Of a stretch of 64,000 bases of DNA, positions 28,501 through 48,126 are shown piece by piece. This DNA comes from Apteryx mantelli (taxonomy: Eukaryota > Chordata > Aves > Apterygiformes > Apterygidae): the NCBI RefSeq assembly GCF_036417845.1, contig NC_089978.1, positions 138,626,288 through 138,690,287 of the forward strand. Direction: 5' to 3'. The translations under genes were made by a program, and so were the position numbers. Numbering within the stretch: the first letter of the stretch is position 1; every line of letters begins with the position of its first letter. The notes beneath the pieces are model-generated. The model saw only the letters and a program-made list of their open reading frames with translations, was not told the origin of the DNA and searched no databases.

Positions 28501-30634
28501 TGGAGTTTCAGATCCAGCATAGCATATTTATCTGCAAATCCCAGGAAATGCCTCAACTTTGGGGACAAAGTTTAGGAAAAAAGCATGGGAAGACAGCGAC
28601 CACCCAATAATCATGCAAAAACTCTGCCTGCCTATCTCTGACTTGGTCCTGCATGGGCAGATATCAAGGTTGCCAGAAACAAAATACATACTTTCACACA
28701 CAAAGAGAGGAAGAGAAGGAACAGGTATAATAGACAGGGACTAGGCTGAGACGAAGTTGAAAAACTAAAGCACTAATTTCTGTGTCTGTCACTGACTTTG
28801 GAAAAGTCATTTTGCTTCTCTTTTCATGCCCACTCAGACTATAAACTCTTCAGGATGGCAGTGGTCTCTTGCTGTGCATTTAAATTGCACGATGGAAACA
28901 CAATCTTAGTTTGGCCTGTTGGTGCTGCTGCAATCCAAATAATATTATATAAAAAACACATTATAATAAACATCCAAATAAACAAGTGGAGATGTGCAGA
29001 TGAGAGTGGAAAGAGATATGGGTGAAAGAATGTGAAAGAGCAGGAAGGATAGGGAGAAAGAGTGGCCTGAAAGGAAAAAGTGAAATGGGAGTAAACAAAT
29101 AAGAGAAATTGAACACAAGCAGACACCTATAATTCTGAGATGAGCTGGTGCATGTGGTTTCCATTCTACTGCCCTTGTCAAAAAACAGAGAGACTTGGAA
29201 AAGTGATCCAAACAGAGAAAGGGGCAAACAGGCTAAGCAAAACCGTCACTTGATCCCAGTATGAGCACTAGTGCTAATACCATCCTGCTCTTCACCAACT
29301 CTCTGCCAACCCTGGCTCTCTGTTTGTGAAATCTTAAATAGCAATTTAGTAATTTGAATGTGTAAGATACTGGAAGGTTAAAGGCAGTGGAATATCTCTT
29401 TAAAGATCCAGCACAGTTATAATCCCAGCATGCTACTATGCCATCATTTATTAGTCCTTGAAGGTCATCTTTGACCTGTGCTATCATAATCCTTCTAAAA
29501 CCTTCTGGTGTCTGGGGCTTGATTCTCTTCCAGTAATACACTGGTGTCAAATATTTATGGACTGAGATAAAATTAAAATATAATTTACAGGCATTTTTAC
29601 AGGAGTCTTTAGCTTCAGTTGTGACTCAATAATAGATAAAAAGGTCACAAGTGACAGCTAAATAGCTTAGAATTTTGTGATAGAGCATGAACCCTAAGGA
29701 GACAGCCCAACCTAATGCTTTTTAAAGTTGATGGAAGGATTTCTCTGTCTCTCAGAAAGTGTTGAATTGATCTCCGAGAAACTGGATGAAATCTAATCAA
29801 GGCCCATAGTTACCAGAATTTGCTAGCAACCAGTGGCTAGTCAATGAGTCGTATTATGTGAAAAGATGGTTGCAGTAACATGCTTACTGACCAATGGCTG
29901 CAGACACAATATACTTGTTATTCTTGAGAGTGATCTGCAGCCAGAAGCCCAAGAAGGAAATATTGCCCAGGAAGAAAACTGCCCAGGCGCAATAATGAGC
30001 TTACCAGTCCGAGTGTGGCCCCCACCAAGGGAGCTCAAGAAACAGTTAAACAAATGTAAATCTGATTCTGTACTACCTAAGAAGTTTGGTCCAGAGGTTT
30101 CCAGGCTGAAGTCAGTGAGTCTGTCAGGCTGACTCCTTTCTTCAGCAGTAAACTGCTGCTTTTAAAATAAAAATCCAAGACTTGACCTCCAACTGCTACA
30201 CCACCAAGTACAGCTGAGACTTTTTAGAATCTGCTCTCACTGTGTTTCTCACGTGAAATGTTTCCTAAGATGTCTTTCTGTGGCTATTAGCTACTATGTT
30301 TGCTGCACTGTCACAAGTTTTATAATGGCAAGTGAAAGTGTTTCCTTGAGATCTCGTCTGAAATCCTCTTTAGTTACGGACCATTCTCAAGCTAAACCTG
30401 GGGAAAAAAAAAGTAATGATGAGATTGTTAAGGAACTGGTAATATTCTTTCCATTCACATTGAAAATTACCTAGAAGCATGTCTTTAAGGGGGCACAAAT
30501 TTCAGATAAACCTGAAAGAGAACCCTAGAATGAAAACTGGTTAAGATGAAGGACCAAAGTGGAGATTATTCAGCCACTTCAAGTCTTTCATGGGAGAGTT
30601 AAACAAAAAACTTTCTATTGATAAGGGTGGTTAA

Positions 30635-30828
30635 TAGAACAGGATGGAATACATTGCCTAGAGACATAAAGTTTTTAGCTCTGCAGGATTTTAAGCAGAG
30701 ATCAGGCAACTGTTTGCTGCAGCACTACCTGTTTTAGGCAGTGCTGATCCTGTGGTGGCGCAGGGGAATAGATCAGGAGACCTACTAATGTCTCCTGTAA
30801 ATGCATCTTCTATGATTCTGTGCCTACA
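30635..30828 (+). repeat. Old CR1 3' tail
   Basis: Phrases such as aggatggaatacattgcctagagacat, a stretch corresponding to the usual end of the CR1 frame, and a final tctatgattctgtg follow the order of an old CR1 3' end. Strongly decayed and without an open frame. Confidence 0.5.
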
Positions 30829-33800
30829 AACAAAAAGGACTGTCAGCCAAAAACGTGCTAAACTTGGAAAGGTGTGTAGTAATGATTTAAATCCATTTGT
30901 ATACAAACTGAAGATTAATTAAATATACATATGAGGAGCTGCAAATAAAAGAGAACAAAAAATAGCATACAGGCATTTGAAATGTGGGCTTAAAATAAAA
31001 CAGGATTCAGCCTGGAATATGCATGTTAACATATTTGGGGAAATGTAATCTGAAATAATATCCTCAATGGGAAAAAGAAATCTGGAAATCATTTATGTTG
31101 CAAAAGAGTCTTATGGCTGATTGAGGACAGCAAATTAGATTGATGTGTAGAGTTCTATTGTAATGGATGCAGCTCAGCTGGGACTTTCAAACTCAAGTTT
31201 GCTGCTGCTATAACTGAGGCCCATCAGTAAATCCCCTAACACTCAGAGTAACCTTCTACAAGCTGATTATACTTTCTTTGAAAATTTGTCTGGAAGTGTT
31301 TATAAATTCATGGTATTTTACAATGCAAAATTAAACTGATCACCCACCCTGGGAAATAGTGGTGGTGTTGAGTCCATTGTATTTCATCTGCAGACCAACA
31401 GTCAGCTCTAGTGATACGGTCTGATGAAGATCTGATTGAACGCTGTTTTCCAATGGAGTGAATAAGGCGGATAGGCACTCTGCTCCTCCTCCCCCCAATT
31501 TATGTACAGTAAGAAAGTCTGAGCAACAAGAGTCCAGATTCACTGACATTAGTAGACATTGATAGTCCTCCTCTTGGCTTCTATTGACACAGAATTGTAC
31601 AAGGAAGGAGTTTCAAAATTTCTGAGATGATCTGGAAGAAAAAAAATGGGCAACTAGGTAGGGAAGAATTCAGATGATGAGATAAATCACAAAAAACAAA
31701 AGAAAAACTCATAAAAATAATAACTACAGAAATTGACAAATGCTTGCTTTTTCAATTCTAACAAATTATTAGACATAGTGTCTTTTTTCTGCCTTGGCTA
31801 TCTGATGCAGCTACCTTAACTACTTGTGTGTCTAAAGGCGGATCTAAAGCCATCTAGGAAAATTCCGTCCCCACCTAATAGGGCAATCAGTTTGAATTCC
31901 AGATCTTTGCTTGCACCAGAAGCTTTAAAATGTGGGTAGTCAGGACAGACAGAAATACTACACCCCACTCTGTATACTGTTGGCAGTACAATTTTGCCTA
32001 GTTATAGAGAAAAACAACATGTTAATTTCAGAGACTTTTATTTCCTTGAAGTCCAGGAGCAATAATTTTATATGTTTTAACACAAAGTTTTCCATTCTGT
32101 CAGTAGTACATTCAGCAGCTCCTGCCATAAACACAAGTCCAAGCACATTTTACTATTTTATGAAAGAACTTGCATCAGCTGATGGCAGTAATGGGAATCT
32201 CTGTGTTTACTCTGTGATATCCACAGACTCCCACAGCAAATCTATTTGTACTTACATGCAGTAAGATGTCCCATTAGCAGATAAAAAGATTAGCTTGGTT
32301 GTCTCTGCCTCCAATACTCACTTTATGATTGTCTTTTCCCTATCTGTTCCAATTGGATGTTCCCACTGGCTCTTGATAGCTCTTACTGGTTCATTTCGTA
32401 GGAAACTGAAGGTAATGTTTCTGGAACAAGCAACCTACAGTCTAAGGAGTCTGTCTCCTAGCTCTGTTGAGATGATAGTCACAGAGTAAACCAATCCTTC
32501 CACTTCTTCCCGCTGTTGATATTATTTCTCTATTCAAAGCAAGCTTTATTTAGACCTCCCTGTTTTAATACATCATGCACTGAAATGAGATCACTGGTTA
32601 TATTCTGGCAAATGAGGCTGATCTGTGTGGTCCTCCAGCTGTGCAGAGTGTTTTTCCTCATGAAACTTTTCCTGCTCACTATGAAAGGAATTTTGTTATG
32701 TGATGTTTTCTTTTTCTATGATTGTATCTTATGAACACAAGGAAAAAATTGATGGTGGGCTGCACCAGCATAAACACAGAGAAGCCATGCTGGATAAGAT
32801 CAAAATCATTTATTGGGTTCTGTTGGCAGGATCTTCTCTGAGGGCCTCCAATGGTGGAAAATAGAGCACCACTACTGGCATAAGCCAAGCCAGTCTCCTG
32901 CTGTGAAGCACTGGATCGGCAAAATCTGCCCAGGCAGGGAGCTGAGCCATCTGGGAAGGTATAGACCAGGCCACTGGACTTGACTCATGATACCTCCACA
33001 CCACAGTCCTAGTTCCGTCACAGATGCCCTTTAAGGTGCAGAGAACCATTTGGTTTACTGAATTCAACTGAGTCATTCTAGATTTACACTAGTGCAAACA
33101 AGATCAAACTTGGGCATTCAATGCATTCAAAATCCATTCAGTAGGCTGCAAAGATCAGAAGGGTATGACTACTCAATTCACTGACCTTCTCTGTAACATT
33201 AATGTATATATACTGACTATATAAGTGTTCATAAAGTAACACAAATGACTGGCCAATATCAGCTATCAAGTACACAGGTGTAAATCTTGATGAAGGCTAA
33301 TGATGATTACTTACGGGTAATTACTTCTGTTTTCTTAGTTATGCCTTCTTGTACATTTCTAAATATATTCCTTTCTTCTTGTAGTATTTACAGATCTCTT
33401 GCACATGCAGACTTTATGTGATACGTCCATTCAATCATCTCATAAACCATGTAGATATATTTAATTATTCAAAAAAATCACATGTTATAGCCCATTAGTC
33501 ACTTTGTGTCTTCTAAATTTGCTCCTTTATTTCAATATCTTTCTGTTAAAGTAGTGGATTTGCTAGTCAAGGAGCAATCTGGTGGAAGTGTACAACTGAG
33601 GACACTTGCACCCTTGAACCTTATTAAGTCAGGTCTTAATGTATTTCCTGACAGTCTCTTTGCCTCTGAATAAAACTGTATGTTAAAACACATCTCACTT
33701 GATCTTCACTGTCATTCCTAGGTCTCTTTCAGTGCTGTTTTCCTGGCTTCTGTTTCCACTGCATATCTGTGTTTCAGATTATTTTTCTGCTCTGCCTTGT

Positions 33801-34647
33801 ATTTTTCTAAATTCTATCTATCTCTTCTGACACTTTCTATCCATATTTACAATTTTTCTGGGTCATAGTCTATGCCCTCAGTGGTAATTTTTGTCTTTTT
33901 CTAATTAGCATTATATGGAAATTTCAACAGCATACTATTTTCTCCATTTTCCACATTATATAACATCACTCTTAATCTCCAGGCCCAAAGTTTATGTCAC
34001 AACATGCTTTCCCTGGATCTCTCTGATTTTTCTGATGTCACTCAGCAGAGTGAATTTATACAGAAATTCTTACAGTGATCTGATGGCTGTACAGATTTCT
34101 AAAGAACAGACTACGCACTGTTGAACACAGAACTTGGTTTTGTACATGCTTAGACCCCAGTCTCACACTTGCAAATGTTTTGTGATAATGAGCTAACTTT
34201 GAGGAATGCTAAATGGTTGCTGGGAAACAGGGACTGGCCAGATTGCATGACTCATAGGCTTGTTTGTTACAACCTCTGAGTCACTCCAGAGAGCAAGGAG
34301 TTTGCTCTTCCTTGGATGTTCCCACTTTCTCTTTCCATTCATAGGCAGTTATCCTATAAATGGAGAAAGAAGAAAGCTGTATCATGTTCAGTGTTTTGCA
34401 GAGGAGAACCAAACCTGGTAACCACTCAGTCAGTATCCATCAGACTTGACTCCAAGCACGTTTAAAATTCTAGGTAAAGAACTTAGGTCCCTCTGTACCA
34501 GGCCAAAATCTGCCTCAAGAAAGATACTCAGGAAGGATAGGAACTCTGTGGTGGAGGCAGCCACACTTTGCTTGTGGAGGCAGGCAAAAGGGAGCTTACA
34601 ACCAAAAGTTTTCAGACAGATTTTCTGAGGTATTTCGTATGCTTTTT

Positions 34648-34653
34648 TTTAAT
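34648..34653 (-). terminator. Candidate AKAP3 polyadenylation signal ATTAAA
   Basis: ATTAAA on the minus strand, about 175 bases past the AKAP3 stop codon. It is the nearest signal-like hexamer I saw in the presumed 3' UTR. No transcript evidence. Confidence 0.35.
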
Positions 34654-34827
34654 TCATATGCTTGCTCAGCAGGAGTAGTACAATTAATATCAGCTCCTCC
34701 AAATCACTGGTGGATAAATGAGTCTGGAATTATGGTGTTCTGCTAGATGCTTGGCTGGTATCAAAATTTCATGCTTGACTGGCCAGCATTATGCTGCTGG
34801 TGAGGACATGAGAGGCAATGGCTCTGC

Positions 34828-41705
<6,878 letters not shown>

Positions 41706-41707
<2 letters not shown>

Positions 41708-42412
41708 AAGCACTGAGCAACCCCCTTACAGTCTTGAAAAGCATGCAGTGGTTTACTTTGGCTGATTACATAACATGCATATATCAGATGAGGAATTCTA
41801 AGTCTCAGTTCTCTGCATGTGCTTACCCAATTTACAGTACAAGAAATTGAGAAATTTTCCTTTCCCTTATTTAGACAACAAATTGCTTATTGCAAGGCAG
41901 CAGTACTATCATATGTAAGTGACAGAGACCTTCCTACATTCAAGGGATGACAGATCTCAAATAAAGCAATGAGAAAGGTCCCAAGTTGTTACATACATGC
42001 AAATATTTGATACTGCACTTCAGTGCAGTGTTCAGTTTTTTCCGTAAATTTACTGATGAAAAGGTGTAACTTTCTTAAAAATATTTAAACAGACAGAGTC
42101 TTCTTTTCTAATTTTCTTGGGTATTTTTTCTATGTGCAAATGCATATGCAAAATAATTAAAAAAACCCACATTTCTTACTGTCCAATTGTGTTCTTTCTT
42201 GTCTCCAGGAGCATAACGATCCATTTTACAGAGCCCTCTCTGGCTCTGCAACCAGTCAATCTCCATAACAGGAAGAATGGGGGAAGAATAGGAAACGCAT
42301 AAATGAAGAAGAATGGGGAAGCATAAACCAAAAACAGAGTATAATTAACAGAATAGACATTATAACACTAGCATTATTCATTAATGTTGAGAAAGAGCTG
42401 GGCTCGAAAGTT
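41706..42412. repeat. Tandem duplication, copy 2 (internal deletion)
   Basis: Second copy, directly adjoining the first. It lacks the 884 bp that correspond to 40683-41566. The deletion junction falls at 42260/42261, inside the duplicated AKAP3 exon. Confidence 0.92.
42180..42266 (-). pseudogene. Duplicated, truncated AKAP3 first coding exon
   Basis: Copy of the AKAP3 start exon lying upstream of the original on the minus strand. The first four codons were lost at the deletion junction, but the joined sequence supplies ATG GAG in frame, so 29 codons (MEIDWLQSQ to HNWT) stay open to an intact GTAAGAA donor. In the shared codons only one silent change (GGT/GGG) separates the copies. A pyrimidine-rich stretch and an AG precede ATTGAC, so a weak acceptor is possible. 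Nothing shows that it is transcribed. Confidence 0.75.
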
Positions 42413-45400
42413 CTTTATGCTCCAAATCCTGCAAAGTTATGCCGATGGTTAATTTTATAATTTGTGTTTTTTTTCCATTGATTTCAATAAGCCTACTCAT
42501 CAAGTGTACTTCAGTAAATGTTCAGGTTTGAAAAAGAATGCAATACAACACATGCTGACTTATCCTACTGCATTCATTAAACCTCATTTTTTTAAAGCAT
42601 CACAAAACGCCACCCAATTTCCAGCCTGCTGCAACTACTACTGCTAAAAAGGTTTGGCTATGGATATAGACGGAAGTTGTCAATTACATAGTTGTTCTCT
42701 TGTCCATGAATGTTTTTCATTTATTTAATGGTACAAAAAACATCTAAGATTACTAATCGTAGTCATGAGAGGAATTTGAATTGTCTATCATATACTTTGT
42801 GCATTTGACATACATTTTTATAGCTTTTTCAATGATTTCTTCTTCTTTTCCACTTTCCTTCTTTATTTGGGTGTTCCATATTGCTAAAGGGGGAGGAAAT
42901 GCTTACAATTTGGATTACAAAACCATTAGGAAGACTCAAGAACAGATATGTTACCTATAATTCTTTGCAAATGACTAGGTTTCAAGTTGATTGTTTCTCT
43001 TTAAATCAGAAGCAAAACAGCTCAATTCATTACACCCAGTGTGTAGGGAAACAAAGCCTGCCTTGCTGGAGAGCAAAGGGGATGGAGAAAAACAATGCTG
43101 TCAGTGCAATTCAGCAGAAGGATAGATGGGAATGGGAAGCCCCAGAGATGTCTTGTTGTCACTGAGCCTAACTGTAAGGATTAATTCACCCCAGCCTACC
43201 CAGAAAGTGAATCCCTTATCTGATAAGACAGTTGGTGCTGGCTGAAGAAAAGGTGGCTGGAATTAAGATTTGTGTATTACAGACAACAAAAATAAAGGCA
43301 TTCTGGTAACTGTTTGAGACAACATTTTACACAAACCCTGGGTGAGACCAATCAATGAACCCCCTACAGTGGAAAAAAGGCTCTGAAGAGATATGCAAGG
43401 GCTATGTGCTCATGAAGCTCAGGGAAGAATGTATGGAGTGACTGACCACTGCTGTTGCAAATAAAGCTGAACTTATCTTGACACAAGGAGGACCGAATGG
43501 TGGCCTTTGTTCTAGATAACTCTCAGCTGAGTGAATCAAACAGCTGTGTAACTGTTCATCCCTGAGTTAATCAAAAGAGCGCAAATGTCTGAGTTAGGCA
43601 GACCAACATGTGGGGGGTAAATATGTGGCTCAGCCTAAAATATAATATAAAAATCAAACGAAGAGCAAAAAGAACTTTGAAGAGAACAATGGGCTTGAGC
43701 TGTTTTCAACCCTTCCCAATGATTAGGGACACCTAGGGTCTTGATGGTGAGACCCATAATGAGAAACACATTTGTGTCACAATTCAGCTATATACTCTAT
43801 TTACTATAGTCTGTTAAGTGTAATTTCTACTTGTATTGTAATTTAAGTACATTGCTGTATCACTCTGCTAAGTCAAAATTTCACATAACTTCAAATAACT
43901 TCAGATAAAGAAATTTGGTACTGAACATTAAACCCTCCAAGTGTGGAATATCTAAAAGAACCTGATCAGAGGGTATTGGACTCTGACAGTGGGTCAGATG
44001 TGCTGAATGGGGTCCAGGACAGCACAAGTTTCAACTACTGGGACAGGTAGTTCTGGCAGGAGAGATGCCATAGGTGTGCACTGCTTTCCTTGGGGAGCAC
44101 AGTAGCCACACTAGAGCCTAAGAATGTCATGGGTATCTCACGATTTGGGTATTTGCACTGAGTTACAGGAGATGTGCTTGCGGTACACCCTCAGCTTCCT
44201 CTTCCTATGACACTTTCAGTCTCAGTGATCTAGTCTAACATCATTTTCAGCTAAGGCTGAATTCAGCCTGCTGTAGCTTTTAGTTTATCTAAAAGCAGGC
44301 TTTTATGTCAGTGCTAAAATATTACATTTATATGGGTCTTATATGAAGTGATCACATTGTTTTTTCTCAGTTACTTACTGTTGTATATTACGAGAAAGAC
44401 AATTTGTAGGGAAGCTAGGATAAATTAGCTTACTGTTCTTACAAGAATAAAGGAAACAATAACACTATCCCACAGATAAGGAAAAATTAAGAAAAAAATC
44501 AAAATAGGTATTATAAAAGTTAGAATTCTGTATAAGCAGAGGAAGGTGCAGGATTGAGTTTTTAACTCCAGAAATATGCTACCTACAGGAAATAAAGCTA
44601 ACCAATAACAATAATATCAATACGCTGTTCTACTATAGTGCTTTTCATTATTATATTTCTAAATGTTTCACAAATGAGGTACTATTATTCCTCTTTATAG
44701 ATGGGGAAGCTGAGACATGAGAAGGTGACGTGACTTCCAGAAGTCGCAGAACTGACCAGCAGTAGAACTGAGTATGCATCCCAGGTCTCCTGAGTCCCAG
44801 CTTTGTGCTTGATCACTGACAATGTTGTGACCCCCTTCTGCCATCTACAGTAAATAGTTAAGCTTCATCTAAGTCAAGTTTATAAGTAGCCTCAGAGGAA
44901 AAACCCTATCACACGAAGATCTCAACAGCATGCATCTGTTTTCTTGCACTCAGAAAGGCCTTCATTCCGATGTTTGGGATGGTTTAATTGCAGCATGAAA
45001 AGTTAATACTTTGGGAAAGTTACATTACATCTTACAAATCAAACAGTTTATAGGCATTAGCAAATGAAACAGATGCAACATAGCATGTACATAGCAGAGG
45101 TACTTCCTATCTTCTTCCATACTGACTGCCTTCCTCCTGACTGCCAGACTAAGGCACCCAAACACTTCAGCAGAGAAACCCATCAGAAGAGGAAGGTGGA
45201 ATTTCAAAGGAAGGGGAATATTCTACCTGCAGCTCTTCAAAGGAAGGAGAGTATCTGCCTGCTGTTCTTCAGAGACTCTTTCACAAAAGCCAGATAGGGA
45301 ACAAGGGAGACTATGGGGAGGGGAAGATTCAGAAGCAAATAATCTAAAACTATTTCATAGTGTTTTTTTAAGCTGCAGAGCCATCCAGACAAATTCAAAG

Positions 45401-47739
45401 GATGGTGAAACCAGACAGCAAATGGAGTCTCCAGTCAGTAATTCATGGTCTCATTTTTCTCTCACATGCATTAAGTAATCTCTGATTTACCTGTCTCTGA
45501 GTAGGCCCCCAAGAAAGCTTTGTCTGTGTTACCTTTTAAGCCTTGCATGGTCAGCATTTGTAAAACAGAATTGATTGGACTTTCCTACCTCAGCAGCATT
45601 GGTGTGTTGGACCCAGAGAGCTTTTAAAGGATGGTTTTATAACCAAGTTATTAAGTTTTTCTCACCAGAGAGACTCTGTGGTCTCCCTCTTATTCTGCTC
45701 CAACTGGAAAGCAGTGACATCACAATGCCTCTGGGAACACCAGTGTTTCCACAGCAACAGCAAGGCCACTGGGAGACCAAGGGTGCAGGGGCTCCTGGAA
45801 ACTGAGGCACACCGTTTGTTAAAGCTAGCACGTGCAACTAGCCTGCCTTTTGCCTGGAGTGGGAGTGCTGAGAGATGCCAAAAGCACCCATGTAGCTTTT
45901 AGTAAATCCTCACACATTTTAGGTGTTCAGTAGCCCTGAGGCTGCTTTTAGATGTTTGGCTCTTACTTCCCTGGGTTTCAAATACAGCAAGATAGCCACT
46001 AATCAGCACTTTAGTGTTCTAAATTGTTTTTAAAATCAAATCCAGCTCTCTCTAAATTGCTCATTTAACCTAGTTAACCTGTAGTTGGAGCAGTAACAAG
46101 CTGGATGTATCCATTACCTTAGTGCCTTTTTTTATGATTGCATCACTGTAACACATGAGCATCTCTGGTCAGCTAGCACATAATATGCCTACAACAGCAC
46201 AGTTGAAATAGCAAGTGTTCTTTTAGAAATAAAGAATGGAAACCACAGAACTCTGAATCATCTCTTCTAAAATTACAGCCAAAGATGGTGGCAAACCTGG
46301 AACAGAAGACACATCTCCCCATTTGTAGTCTATAGCCTTAGCCTCAATCTATTCTCTAGCCCAGTCTTAGAATTTTTTATGTATTCCCTTCCTGTGGATA
46401 TGTATGGCACTGTACAAAATAAATGAGGGACAAGTCTCCACAGTGAGAGGTTCTCACTCAGGCTAAATCAAGAATAAAAACAGCCATGGGAGATATAGGA
46501 ATTAGATATTAACTTTTATGTAGATCTTCACAGTTTCTGAAGAGGATGGGTATCCAGTTTTGTTTTGTAACTTCCCACTGCTTTCCATGAGTACTCATTG
46601 TATTTGCTGATCATGAACAATTTTTTGCAGCATATCTAAACACAGCAGTACTGATGAGATTTGCTGCAGGGGTTGGGGCAGGTTGGCTCACTCATAAGAG
46701 CTGTGGTGAGACTGTCAGGCATAATGAAGGTGAAGAGAGAAATGGTGGGAAGGCAGTTTGGGGTTGGGAGGTAGAAGGAGCCTGCTGCTGTGATTCCTAG
46801 GAACCAGCAAAAGAGATGAGCACACCTAATTTGTTGTGCACCTGTCTTACATGTTAAAGACAAAAAGTGTATTGTGTCTGGGAACTGGAAATAGCCAGTG
46901 TTCACAACAAATGTAGATTTTTGTCCAAATCCCTGAATCACCTGCTATGCCACAGCTCTGGCAGAACTGCCACTTTAGATTTGTGTCGGGAGTTGAGCTA
47001 AAACCCAGTAAGTGTTTAGAAATTGCACCAAACTGGCTTTAGTACCAGAAATATTCTGTTCTACCTTTTACTGTGTTCACATTTTAAAAGTATTTGGGTG
47101 AATATGAGCACTGGCTACAGTGGTGTAAGCCGGGTTACAACAGAATGGCTATTTGTATTCAACGTAGATGACAAGGCAATGGGAATCCACGGGAAAAGTG
47201 AGGCTATAGTAGTGCAAGTGGCAGATTTAAAGTGCCCTGTTTGTGTGGTGATGATGCAACATTCACAGCAGCACTTGCTGAGGGGAAAAAAAATCTTACT
47301 GAAATGTTGAAGACATAGGATGACAGAAGGAGTGAAGAATTTTAGAGTGGTTAGATATCTGTAGAAGACAGGCAATATAAAAAAATTAACATAATTGCTT
47401 AATCTCCATTTAAGGGTAATTTAATGAGGCCAGATAATTTAAGGCATAAATAATGAGTTACTGAAAATGTTTTACATCAGTCCAGCTCAGCAGTGGCCAA
47501 AAATTACTGTCACTTAATTGTTGGACTTGACTTACTTCCAGCTGGACTGGCATTCAGAAGCTGGCACAAGTACTTGTAAAACAGCAGTTCCTCTAGAGAA
47601 TTGAATAAATAATTGTACCAGCAGGAGCTGGGGATCACACTCACACTGAAATTAATCTCTCTTGGGTGCTTATAAAAATCCCCCTCTCCAGAGCTGTGAG
47701 TCTAAACTCACCTGTCCTTCATAAATCTCGCCTGAACCA
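42413..47739. other. Presumed AKAP3 5' intron sequence
   Basis: No coding exon seen. If AKAP3 transcripts start at the CpG island as in human, this is 5' UTR/intron territory of AKAP3. It contains a MIR-like SINE at 44.6 kb. A region at 43.16-43.95 kb has LTR-like traits without clear ends and is not called. Confidence 0.5.
44618..44826 (+). repeat. MIR-like ancient CORE-SINE
   Basis: The order of phrases gaggtactattattcc, tttatagatggggaagctgag, aaggtgacgtgacttcc, cagcagtagaactgag and cccaggtctcctgagtccc follows the MIR consensus as known in amniotes over about 200 bp. Unusually well preserved for its age. Confidence 0.75.
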
Positions 47740-48065
47740 CGCCAGGTACCCTGACAGACAGCCCCAAAGCGGACAGGGGCGGAAGACAGCGAAGACGGCG
47801 CAGGGCCGCGCGCTGCTAACGGCCGCACTTCAGAAGAGAGGGCGGGGCTCCGCCCAACCATCCAGCCGGGGCGGCACGTGCCGCGGCAGCGACCTTGAGC
47901 GCATGAGCAGTGAGAATATGCGCCCTGGGGCTCTGCACGGGCATTGCTGACAGACGTTTCTCCCCACCAACCTTTCCTGCCGAGTCGGTTGCTCCTGCTC
48001 ATGCACTGGCGGGCAGGTTTGGCCCCGCCTGCATTCCGTCCGGCGCGAGGGCTTGTGGGTAAGGC

Positions 48066-48077
48066 AAGATGGCGGTC
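48066..48077 (+). promoter_or_regulatory. YY1-type element over the start codon
   Basis: AAGATGGCGGTC overlaps the NDUFA9 ATG. YY1 sites at the start codon are common in nuclear genes for mitochondrial proteins. Confidence 0.5.
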
Positions 48078-48126
48078 GCGGCGCGCTACTGGTGGTCTTC
48101 TCGTGGCCTGTTGTTGCCAAGGGCAG
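48069..48126 (+). CDS. NDUFA9: NDUFA9 exon 1 (coding part)
   Basis: Start of the accessory subunit A9 of mitochondrial complex I (NADH:ubiquinone oxidoreductase), a member of the short-chain dehydrogenase/NAD-binding fold family in the matrix arm. The ATG at 48069 begins 19 codons and one extra base, followed by a perfect GTGAGT donor. The peptide (MAVAARYWWSSRG, then LLLPRA) is rich in arginine and alanine and without acids, as expected for a mitochondrial presequence, which is poorly conserved. The frame joins exon 2 in phase 1 to give [10 protein letters not shown]. The 5' UTR lies in the CpG island. Confidence 0.85.

Larger units (their letters stand above)
16886..34640. other. Gene-poor intergenic region
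   Basis: About 17.7 kb without a recognisable coding exon. DYRK4, which neighbours AKAP3 in human, was looked for by its kinase motifs and not seen. The notable content is a GC-rich patch at 17.4 kb, a direct repeat pair at 21.2 and 22.45 kb, poly-T runs near 17.69 and 21.31 kb, and an old CR1 tail near 30.7 kb. The segment 32.79-33.08 kb has several open frames on the minus strand but no recognisable product. Confidence 0.55.

Noticed and set aside
29233-29550. 105-codon minus-strand frame
   Set aside because: No similarity to a known family and no splice or promoter context; taken as chance.
43160-43950. Possible solo LTR (AATAAA near 43461, TATAAAAATC near 43648, TGTCAC near 43775)
   Set aside because: The signals are in the wrong order for one LTR on the plus strand and no terminal repeats or target duplication could be found.
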